The notes below the pieces were generated by a model, which was given only the letters and a program-made list of their open reading frames with translations, was not told the origin of the DNA and made no database searches. Below, piece by piece: positions 1 through 5,073 of a stretch of DNA of 5,073 bases; position 1 is the first letter of the stretch, and each line of letters begins with the position of its first letter. The position numbers were made by a program, and so were the translations under genes. Origin of the DNA: an uncultured Lactobacillus sp. (GTDB lineage: Bacteria > Bacillota > Bacilli > Lactobacillales > Lactobacillaceae); contig CAMLRO010000059.1 of the NCBI GenBank assembly GCA_946482425.1, forward strand, positions 1 to 5,073, given 5' to 3'.

Positions 1-638
1 ACTTTTTAATGGCAACTAATGATGGTTATATAAAACAATTGGAACTAAGTAATCTTCAGCCTACTAGAACTTATCGTTCACGCGCAATTACTGCGATGAA
101 AATGAAAAAAGCTGACAGTAGGATGGTTCGTGTTGATTTAGTAAAACCTGATAGCAATAATGAAATCATTTTATTTACGCATAAAGCTTATGCGGTTCGT
201 TATAATTTAGCTGAAATTCCTGCATCAGGTGCCAAATCATTTGGAGTAAAATCCGTGAATTTAAAAGATGACGACTATGTAGTTTCATATGTTGTAATAA
301 ATACTGATTATCTTGACTTGATTCGTGTCGGTATAATTACTCAAAGGGGAGCATTTAAGCAATTTAAAGCTGGCTTAGTCAATAAAGTATCTCGTGCCAA
401 ACGAGGGGTATTAGTTTTAAGAGAACTCAAAACTAAGCCTCACCGTATTGCAGCTGTTGTTTCATATGGTCAAGAACATACCTTGCTGATCACAACAACA
501 AGTAAACGTCACATAAAACTTTCAACTAAAGATTATCCGCTCGGTGATAGGTATTCTAATGGCTCCTTTGTCTTGGATACGACAAGTGATGGCCAGCCAG
601 TTAATATAAAATTGGGAGTGCCTTTAAGTGCTGAATAA
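1..638 (+). CDS. parC: DNA topoisomerase IV subunit A, C-terminal part (5' end outside window)
   Basis: This is the end of the DNA-binding and strand-passing subunit of topoisomerase IV, which works with ParE to unlink daughter chromosomes. The frame is open from the left edge (first full codon at 3) to a TAA at 636-638. The ATG at 9 is therefore internal, not a start. About 212 residues are visible, roughly the last quarter of a protein usually near 800 residues. They form the C-terminal beta-pinwheel, with repeated blade motifs such as MATNDGYIKQLEL, ILFTHKAYAVRYNLAEIP and IITQRGAFKQFK. The segment SRAKRGVLVLRELKTKPHRI is typical of Gram-positive ParC. The GyrA-box (QRRGGKG) that marks GyrA is not seen, which favours ParC over GyrA. 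The usual neighbour parE would lie to the left. No strong terminator follows the gene, so some read-through into the LysR gene 140 bp downstream is possible. Confidence 0.93.
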   Translation, partial: FLMATNDGYIKQLELSNLQPTRTYRSRAITAMKMKKADSRMVRVDLVKPDSNNEIILFTHKAYAVRYNLAEIPASGAKSFGVKSVNLKDDDYVVSYVVINTDYLDLIRVGIITQRGAFKQFKAGLVNKVSRAKRGVLVLRELKTKPHRIAAVVSYGQEHTLLITTTSKRHIKLSTKDYPLGDRYSNGSFVLDTTSDGQPVNIKLGVPLSAE

Positions 639-701
639 TTTTTTATTTATTTAATGATATCAATAATTTATGGAAGTGCTTTAACAGCTTTAAATAATAC
701 T

Positions 702-730
702 TTGACACAAAGGGGTTTTTGATTGATAAT
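702..730 (+). promoter_or_regulatory. Sigma-A promoter of the LysR-type gene
   Basis: A perfect -35 box TTGACA (702-707), a 17-bp spacer and a -10 box GATAAT (725-730, five of six consensus bases) predict a transcript starting near 737. This gives a leader of about 42 bases before the start codon at 779. A short imperfect palindrome AACA-TTAT-TGTT (747-758) lies in the leader and could be a regulator site, but it is too short to be sure of. The -35 box also sits in a small CTTTG-ACA-CAAAG dyad (700-712). Confidence 0.8.
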
Positions 731-778
731 AGCATATAAATAGAGCAACATTATTGTTAAGATAGAAGGAATCATCTT

Positions 779-1714
779 ATGCCTAAAACAGATACAATAC
801 TCTCAACCAAATCCTTACATTATTTTTTGCAATTAATTGATACCATGAACTACACCCAAGCTGCTCAGATACTTGGTATTACCCAACCGGCTTTAACTCA
901 GCAAATAAAGAAAATTGAACATGCAATTGGCACCCCGTTGTTTGGCCAAATGGGTAAAAAGCTTTACTTAACGGAAGCAGGAAAGCAGTTGCAAACTGGG
1001 GCAATCAAACTGCTCGGGACTATTAATTCTGTTGTTAGTGATATACAAGAGTTTACCCAAGCTGATAAAGGCAATATTGCAATTGGCGTTTTAGAAAGTA
1101 TTAATTCTGATCTTCTTAGGAAATTTTTGGTTGATTTCAATAAAAATTATCCCAATATAACCATCAGCGTATCATATTTTAATCGTAAAGATCTTTGGTA
1201 TAATCTTGATAATAATTTGATTGATTTAGCAATGCTTTATCTCCCTGAAACCACCAAAAAGAGTCAGTCAAATATAAAAAGCCAGTATGAATTAATGAAA
1301 GTTACTCAAGACAAGTTAACTATTCTAACTCATGATAAAAATCTTGAAGCAGGTAATTCATATCCAGTTTCTAAGTTTTTAGGAAAAAAGTGGGTTCTTT
1401 ATCCTGATAGTTTTTATTTAACTCAAATACTTAAAGGAAAACTGGGCAATAAGATGAATGCGAGAAACGGTCTGAATGTTCCATTAACTTTCACTTCCAC
1501 TAAAGAAATGGTTGATACAGCACAAGACACGGAGTATGACACAATTGTAAGTAACTCCTACTATAGCTTAAATCAAAGTCAAATTAATTTAGTACCTGTA
1601 TTTTTAAAAGGCGTCAAAAAATTCACTATTTCGCTTATCTATCGCAAGGGGAAAAAAGAGGTTCCCCGCATACAGAACTTTTTGAAGGAATTTAAGAAAT
1701 TCTTAGAAGACTGA
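779..1714 (+). CDS. LysR-type transcriptional regulator
   Basis: This is a complete 311-residue protein, the normal length for a LysR-type regulator. These act as tetramers that bind promoter DNA and respond to a small effector. The N-terminal winged helix-turn-helix spans roughly residues 11-70, with the diagnostic core NYTQAAQILGITQPALTQQI (24-43) followed by IEHAIGTPLF. A linker helix follows, and from about residue 94 (GNIAIGVLESI) a periplasmic-binding-protein-like effector domain runs to the C-terminus. The start is well supported: AGAAGGA at 764-770, 8 bases before the ATG, behind its own promoter. LysR-type regulators often control a divergent neighbour, but the upstream gene here is parC on the same strand, so the target is not evident. 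The C-terminal half has many Lys, Asn and Tyr residues and gives no clue to the ligand. Family assignment is firm; function is unknown. Confidence 0.93.
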   Translation: MPKTDTILSTKSLHYFLQLIDTMNYTQAAQILGITQPALTQQIKKIEHAIGTPLFGQMGKKLYLTEAGKQLQTGAIKLLGTINSVVSDIQEFTQADKGNIAIGVLESINSDLLRKFLVDFNKNYPNITISVSYFNRKDLWYNLDNNLIDLAMLYLPETTKKSQSNIKSQYELMKVTQDKLTILTHDKNLEAGNSYPVSKFLGKKWVLYPDSFYLTQILKGKLGNKMNARNGLNVPLTFTSTKEMVDTAQDTEYDTIVSNSYYSLNQSQINLVPVFLKGVKKFTISLIYRKGKKEVPRIQNFLKEFKKFLED

Positions 1715-1777
1715 CGTTGTCAAATAATTTTGTAAAAATTTTGCTGCCAGACAAAAAATTTGTAATTTATTCTGTCA

Positions 1778-1806
1778 AGAATAACCTTTATTAGGTAAAC
1801 TATAAT
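1778..1806 (+). promoter_or_regulatory. Probable promoter of ppaC
   Basis: A perfect -10 box TATAAT lies at 1801-1806, 35 bases before the ppaC start codon. The matching -35 region at 1778-1783 (AGAATA) is poor, so a strong -35 element is not visible. The spacer carries a small dyad ACCT-TTATT-AGGT (1784-1796) that might be a regulator site. The 127-bp gap between the LysR stop and ppaC has no convincing terminator, so ppaC may also receive read-through transcription. Confidence 0.6.
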
Positions 1807-1841
1807 TAAGTAAAATTTTAAAAAGAAAAAGAGGAAATCTA

Positions 1842-2771
1842 ATGGAAAAAGAATTGGTCTTTGGTCATCAAAATCCTGACACAGATGCAATTGGTACAGC
1901 AATAGCTTATTCATATTTACAAAATAAGCTTGGTTACAATACAGAGGCGGTTGCTTTAGGCGAACCTAATGATGAAACAGCTTTTGCTTTAAAAAAGTTT
2001 GGTTTTAAAGCACCAAGAGTAATCAAGACCGCAGCAAATGAAGTTAAAGAAGTAATGCTCGTTGATCACAATGAACCACAGCAAAGTGTATCAGACATTG
2101 ATCAGGTTACTGTAACTCATGTTGTTGATCACCACAGAATTATGAATTTTAACACTAGTATGCCTTTATTTTATCTTGCCGAACCGGTAGGCTGCACTAG
2201 TACCATTATGTTTAGTCTTTATAAGCATTTTAAAGTTGAAATTCCTAAGAATATTGCTGGCATCATGCTCTCTGCCATCATCTCTGACACATTATTGCTA
2301 AAATCACCAACAACTACTGATAGAGATAAAAAAGCCGTTAAGGAACTTGCCGAAATTGCTGGCGTAGATTACGAAAAATATGGCTTGGAAGAATTAAAAG
2401 CTGGAACTAATATAGCAAGTAAATCAGAAGAAGAACTAATCGATTTAGATGCCAAATCATTTGAATTAAATGGCAAAAATGTACGAGTAGCTCAAATTAA
2501 TGTGGTTGATTTGCCAGAAGCTCTGGAACGCAAAGAAGCCTTCTTGAAGACGATGAAAGATTCAGCAAATTCAGAGGGATATGATTTGTTTATGTTACTT
2601 ATAACTAATGTACTCGATTCAGACTCAACCGCATTAGTTATAGGTTCAAATGAAGCTTTAGCATCATTTGAAAAAGCATTTGGTGAAGTTAAAGATTCAG
2701 AAATTAGCTTACCTGGAGTTGTTTCAAGGAAAAAGCAAGTTGTTCCACCGTTAACTGAAGCATTTAAGTAA
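1842..2771 (+). CDS. ppaC: Manganese-dependent inorganic pyrophosphatase (family II, DHH family)
   Basis: This cytoplasmic enzyme hydrolyses pyrophosphate to two phosphates and so pulls biosynthetic reactions such as nucleic acid and protein synthesis forward. It is complete at 309 residues, the standard length for the family. All metal ligands known from Bacillus PpaC are seen at the expected positions: His9, Asp13 and Asp15 in [14 protein letters not shown], Asp75 in MLVDHNEP, His97 in the DHH motif VVDHH, and Asp149 in AIISDT. The C-terminal substrate-binding domain carries the signature SRKKQVVPP (295-303), whose Arg and Lys bind phosphate. There are no CBS or DRTGG regulatory inserts, so this is the simple form. 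The ATG at 1842 follows GAGGA (1831-1835) by 6 bases. The gene has its own promoter and ends at a strong hairpin, so it is likely a single-gene unit. Identity is as firm as sequence alone allows. Confidence 0.97.
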   Translation: MEKELVFGHQNPDTDAIGTAIAYSYLQNKLGYNTEAVALGEPNDETAFALKKFGFKAPRVIKTAANEVKEVMLVDHNEPQQSVSDIDQVTVTHVVDHHRIMNFNTSMPLFYLAEPVGCTSTIMFSLYKHFKVEIPKNIAGIMLSAIISDTLLLKSPTTTDRDKKAVKELAEIAGVDYEKYGLEELKAGTNIASKSEEELIDLDAKSFELNGKNVRVAQINVVDLPEALERKEAFLKTMKDSANSEGYDLFMLLITNVLDSDSTALVIGSNEALASFEKAFGEVKDSEISLPGVVSRKKQVVPPLTEAFK

Positions 2772-2774
2772 TTT

Positions 2775-2813
2775 AAAAAGCACGAAATAGTTAAAATCTA
2801 TTTCGTGCTTTTT
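2775..2813. terminator. Bidirectional intrinsic terminator between ppaC and the XRE gene
   Basis: A perfect 16-bp stem (AAAAAGCACGAAATAG at 2775-2790 and its complement at 2798-2813) closes a 7-base loop. The GC-bearing core is flanked by A5 on one side and T5 on the other, so each strand yields a hairpin with a U-tract. It begins 3 bases after the ppaC stop codon. It ends directly against the stop codon of the converging minus-strand gene (2814-2816), so it can end both transcripts. Confidence 0.93.
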
Positions 2814-3173
2814 CTAATCTTTGTTAATTTCCTTAGCCAAAATAATGAATGATTTACATACTCTTTCAGCTTTGTCAGGTGACATTTTTCTAAGTTCATT
2901 AAGAACCTTCTTAATAAATACAGGAGTATTATCTTGATGATTTTCCACCTTAACTTCCTTAAAGCGGTAAGCATTCATGATAATATCTGGCGTAGTTGTA
3001 TTTAAAGCTCTGGCAATTGAGTCAAGCTTTTGAATACTAATATTTTGATTTTTTGTACGTTCCAAGCGAGAAATAAAGTTAACTGATAGATCACTTAATT
3101 CAGCGAGATCTTCCTGGGTCAACTTTTGTTCACGCCGCCTGCGACATATTTCTTTTCCTAAATTTATACTCAT
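2814..3173 (-). CDS. XRE-family helix-turn-helix regulator
   Basis: This is a 119-residue cytoplasmic DNA-binding protein of the Cro/CI type. The HTH_3 domain covers about residues 6-63. LTQEDLAELS (18-27) gives the positioning helix and SVNFISRLE (30-38) the recognition helix, followed by the usual ISIQKLDSIARAL segment. Residues 72-119 form a short, charged, probably helical tail (VFIKKVLNELRKMSPDKAER) that may serve dimerisation. No peptidase, kinase or toxin partner is next to it. The ATG at 3173-3171 is the only plausible start, because an in-frame TGA lies three codons before it. However, the best Shine-Dalgarno match (GAAAGGG, 3194-3188) is 14 bases away, which is unusually long. An ATT codon at 3180-3178 is in frame but too close to that site. 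The perfect palindrome at 3211-3237 suggests autoregulation. It could be a stand-alone regulator or a remnant of a mobile element near the terminus; the target is unknown. Confidence 0.9.
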   Translation of the reverse strand: MSINLGKEICRRRREQKLTQEDLAELSDLSVNFISRLERTKNQNISIQKLDSIARALNTTTPDIIMNAYRFKEVKVENHQDNTPVFIKKVLNELRKMSPDKAERVCKSFIILAKEINKD

Positions 3174-3190
3174 GGAATAAATTCAACCCT

Positions 3191-3219
3191 TTCAAAAAAA
3201 TAATTCCATATTCTATAAT
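3191..3219 (+). promoter_or_regulatory. Possible rightward promoter overlapping the palindrome
   Basis: TTCAAA (3191-3196, four of six -35 bases), a 17-bp spacer and a perfect TATAAT (3214-3219) would start a transcript near 3226, running into the gene-free region. The -10 box lies inside the left arm of the 3211-3237 palindrome. By symmetry the other arm offers TATAAT on the minus strand, but without a good -35. Only a 16-codon frame at 3404 lies downstream, so the promoter may simply reflect AT-richness. Confidence 0.3.
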
Positions 3220-3237
3220 AACAGATTAATTATAGAA
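3211..3237. promoter_or_regulatory. Perfect 9-9-9 palindrome, likely operator of the XRE gene
   Basis: TTCTATAAT (3211-3219) and ATTATAGAA (3229-3237) are exact inverted copies around a 9-base spacer. The site lies 38 bp before the XRE start codon. It overlaps plausible leftward -10 boxes (TAGAAT at 3215-3210 or TATTAT at 3220-3215 on the minus strand). Arms one helical turn and a half apart suit a dimeric HTH protein. Autorepression by the XRE protein is the simplest inference. Confidence 0.6.
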
Positions 3238-3403
3238 ATAAACATTAAAGCAAAAATAATAATGAATAAAACACTTGCTTTTGGCAAAATTATACTCAAA
3301 CTAAATGTTTTAAACTATACCCCACATAGTATTGTAAGCTATTTTTTGGAAAAATAAAATAAAAAAGCTCCAAATAATTAAACTTAAAGTGAAAAAGGAA
3401 AGA

Positions 3404-3454
3404 GTGGCAAATATTATATCAAAGCGTGTATTCGCTTGCTGGATAGGCAAGTAG
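3404..3454 (+). other. 16-codon frame overlapped by two exclusive hairpins
   Basis: A GTG start at 3404 follows AAGGA (3395-3399) by 4 bases and encodes a 16-residue peptide, MANIISKRVFACWIGK, ending at TAG 3452-3454. The same DNA can form two mutually exclusive 5-bp hairpins: AAGCG (3422-3426) with CGCTT (3433-3437), and CTTGC (3435-3439) with GCAAG (3447-3451). A leader peptide or small structured RNA is conceivable. The spacing is short and the peptide matches nothing I know, so coding is doubtful. Confidence 0.15.
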
Positions 3455-3510
3455 AAAAGTGTTTATGTCAAAAAATTAAACTTCAATTGTTTTATATATT
3501 TATCAATGTT

Positions 3511-3524
3511 AGAAAGCGCTTTTA
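3511..3524. promoter_or_regulatory. cre-like palindrome (possible CcpA site)
   Basis: AGAAAGCGCTTTTA contains the 10-bp palindrome AAAGCGCTTT and fits the CcpA consensus TGWAANCGNTNWCA at 12 of 14 positions. The two misses are at position 1 and position 13. No gene starts nearby, so it would be an orphan site, a remnant of a lost promoter, or chance. Confidence 0.25.
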
Positions 3525-3814
3525 TTTATATTTTTACACTTATAAAGTATTATTTTTAAATAAATCAATTAATCTGGATAAGAAAAGGGCTGGCTAATCG
3601 TATTAATTTTTAAAAAGTTATAAGTAATAAGAATCATTTTACATTATATAAAATAAAATTATAGTTTTTGGAATAATGTTAACTTTTGTTTGTCGTAATA
3701 AACTTTTGAAGAAATTCAAAATAAAAAATCGTACTTATAAATTATTGATTTAGCTATCTAAATGGAGCTGATAAAGTAAGAAATTTTGATAAGAGGTAGT
3801 TGCAGCTTAGTAAG

Positions 3815-3847
<33 letters not shown>

Positions 3848-3876
3848 AAAATAGAAATTACGAGAGAGCGTGTAAA

Positions 3877-3920
3877 AAAGAATTAGAAATTCTTTTTTTT
3901 AAATGAATTTCTAATTCTTT
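3877..3920. repeat. Perfect 16-bp inverted repeat next to dif
   Basis: AAAGAATTAGAAATTC (3877-3892) and its exact complement (3905-3920) flank a 12-base spacer of eight T followed by AAAT. It begins 29 bases after dif. The arms are almost free of G and C and the T-tract lies in the loop, so it is not a normal terminator as a whole. The left arm alone contains GAATT-AGA-AATTC followed by T8, which might act as a weak rightward terminator. Protein binding or cruciform extrusion are alternatives. Confidence 0.7.
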
Positions 3921-4226
3921 AGATTGACACAAGTCATCTGAGAGTTCGTTAAAAACTGAATGAGTGTATAAATTAATCATTTAGCTGCCTGTGAGTCTCC
4001 CAGGAATTATTATTAGAGCTAATTTTCGTTTAGTTAATATTTTTTATTAACAAGTAGTTTGAATCAGCCAATATTAGTACTTTAAAAGTGATAACATTGG
4101 TAGATTTTGTATCAAAAGCAGCTATAAGCAATTTGAGCAACATTGTTTTAATTTGAGAATTTAAAGTTTGATCGAATAATTTGGTTTAGGTTTTGAATAC
4201 GGTCAGCTATGAAGTTTTTCAGTTGC

Positions 4227-4254
4227 TTTCATTAAAACTATAATTTTAATGAAA
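4227..4254. other. Perfect 11-6-11 palindrome, candidate XerS recombination site
   Basis: Arms TTTCATTAAAA (4227-4237) and TTTTAATGAAA (4244-4254) are exact inverted copies around a 6-base centre CTATAA. The symmetry extends one more pair (C4226/G4255). This is the size and layout of a Xer/dif core site, but the arms do not match dif. It lies 269 bp before a xerS-like gene. In streptococci and lactococci xerS has its site difSL beside it, and difSL, as I recall, shares an AAAACTATAATTTT-like core. A regulator's operator is the main alternative. It is not a terminator, as there is no GC core or T-tract. Confidence 0.55.
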
Positions 4255-4474
4255 GATATTAAAACAATAAAGAAGTTCAAATATTTTGTATTCGTTGATT
4301 GTTTTTTAGCAAAACTGAATATGATCTTTTAGATAAGTTTCAATTAAAGCCGAAATTTCTATTTAAAACTTTTTAAAAGATTTATCCAAAAAAATACCAA
4401 AGCCGTTTTTTGCTTCCCCCTTCTCCATTCCATAATAAGTATATGCGACTCAAACATACATTCTAGTTTTGTTT

Positions 4475-4480
4475 TATAAT
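4475..4480 (+). promoter_or_regulatory. -10 box of the xerS-like gene
   Basis: A perfect TATAAT lies 43 bases before the GTG start. The -35 region is weak: CAAACA at 4451-4456 shares the last three consensus bases with an 18-bp spacer. A transcript would start near 4487. Confidence 0.55.
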
Positions 4481-4523
4481 AAAGCATGTAACTTATTAAA
4501 TTAAGCTAGGAGAAATTTATTAC

Positions 4524-5073
4524 GTGGAAACAAAAAAGTATTTAGATCTAATTGACGAAGAATTAAGCAAGATGCCAGATTTTGTTAAAGAATACAATTT
4601 TGGTACTAGTCACTCTTTAGCTACCTCCTATCAGTATCTGACAGAAATCAGAAGATTTTTTGATTGGCTCCGTCATGAAGGTATTTCAAAAGCTGAAAAT
4701 AACAAAAGCATTGAAACCCAAACTTTAGCTCACCTGCAACGCAACGACATCATGCTTTATATTAATTATTTAGGGCATACTAAGAATAAGCAAGGCAACT
4801 TGAATTCGCCTACTACAATCAATCGGTCTATAAATGCCCTGAGGTCTCTTTTTAAGTTTTTAACCATTACTGCTGATAATATTAATGGCAAACCATACTT
4901 TGAGCGCAATGTTATGCTCAAAATAGATTCTCTTAATAATACAAAAACTTTAAATTATCGGGCCCATGTTCTTGAATCACACATGTACACAGGAAAATTA
5001 AAATACCAATTTTTGGATTTTATTGCAAATAATTATGAATTTAAATGCAATAAACATGCTTTACCGGGATTTA
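4524..5073 (+). CDS. xerS: XerS-like tyrosine recombinase, N-terminal half (3' end outside window)
   Basis: The frame is open from a GTG at 4524 to the right edge (183 codons). AGGAG (4508-4512) stands 11 bases upstream, slightly far but clear, and no other start codon fits. The protein belongs to the phage integrase/Xer family, which cut and rejoin DNA through a tyrosine. Residues about 1-135 form the SAM-like core-binding domain: KKYLDLIDEELSKMPDFVKEY, then YQYLTEIRRFFDWL (37-50), TTINRSINALRSLFKFLT (97-114) and NGKPYFERNVMLKI (121-134). These match streptococcal XerS as I recall it (TTINRTLSALSSLYKYLT, GEPYFYRNVMKK). The ordering and the segment up to HALPGF agree with a protein of about 356 residues. 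The catalytic Arg, His and Tyr residues lie beyond the window. XerS resolves chromosome dimers alone with FtsK at difSL. An integrase of a mobile element is the less likely alternative. Confidence 0.85.
   Translation, partial: METKKYLDLIDEELSKMPDFVKEYNFGTSHSLATSYQYLTEIRRFFDWLRHEGISKAENNKSIETQTLAHLQRNDIMLYINYLGHTKNKQGNLNSPTTINRSINALRSLFKFLTITADNINGKPYFERNVMLKIDSLNNTKTLNYRAHVLESHMYTGKLKYQFLDFIANNYEFKCNKHALPGF

Noticed and set aside
1720..1914. A 64-codon minus-strand frame
   Set aside because: It overlaps the ppaC promoter, ribosome binding site and the first metal-ligand codons, has low-complexity composition, and resembles no known family.
3704..3721. 7-bp hairpin TTTTGAA-GAAA-TTCAAAA with a GNRA-type loop
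   Set aside because: The stem has only one G-C pair and lacks a T-tract or neighbouring gene. Such stems are common by chance at this AT content.
3676..3753. 25-codon frame encoding a Lys/Arg-rich peptide on the + strand
   Set aside because: There is no ribosome binding site or promoter, and the basic composition follows from AT-rich DNA.
4150..4230. Short minus-strand frame reading IADRIQNLNQIIRSNF, possible recombinase or transposase remnant
   Set aside because: It is under 30 codons with stops on both sides, and no longer segment in any frame supports a known protein.
4386..4430. Possible minus-strand terminator (AAGC / GCTT hairpin with T-tract)
   Set aside because: The stem is only 4-5 bp with an 8-base loop, the T-tract is displaced, and no minus-strand gene precedes it.

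Overview
The window is AT-rich and has the gene content and signals of a low-GC Gram-positive bacterium of the lactic acid group, probably Lactobacillus or a close relative. This rests on the Gram-positive type ParC tail, a family II (Mn-dependent) pyrophosphatase, strong AGGAG-type ribosome binding sites, sigma-A promoters and a dif site of Bacillus type. The species cannot be fixed from the sequence alone.

Left part (1-2813, all on +): the 3' end of parC (topoisomerase IV subunit A); a LysR-type regulator with its own near-consensus promoter; and ppaC, a complete Mn-dependent inorganic pyrophosphatase. A perfect 16-bp hairpin closes ppaC. It also ends exactly where a converging minus-strand gene stops, so it probably serves both. 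That gene (2814-3173) encodes a small XRE-type HTH protein. A perfect 9-9-9 palindrome upstream of it is a good candidate for its operator.

Middle (3174-4523): about 1.35 kb with no convincing gene, but with several designed-looking DNA elements. The strongest is a 28-bp site at 3820-3847 that matches the Bacillus subtilis dif sequence, as I remember it, at 25 of 28 positions. It has a XerC-type arm, a 6-bp centre and a XerD-type arm. This marks the stretch as the chromosome dimer resolution site, so the window very probably lies at the replication terminus. Thirty bases to its right is a perfect 16-bp inverted repeat of unknown role. A second site at 4227-4254 has the same 11-6-11 layout, but with perfectly symmetrical arms unlike those of dif.

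Right end (4524-5073, +): the N-terminal half of a tyrosine recombinase that resembles XerS, the single-recombinase Xer protein of streptococci and lactococci. In those bacteria xerS lies next to its own site, difSL. The palindrome at 4227-4254 is therefore a candidate XerS target. The most interesting reading of the window is that two Xer-type sites, one canonical XerCD dif and one XerS-like, lie 379 bp apart beside a XerS-like gene. The catalytic half of the recombinase is outside the window, so its activity cannot be judged here.
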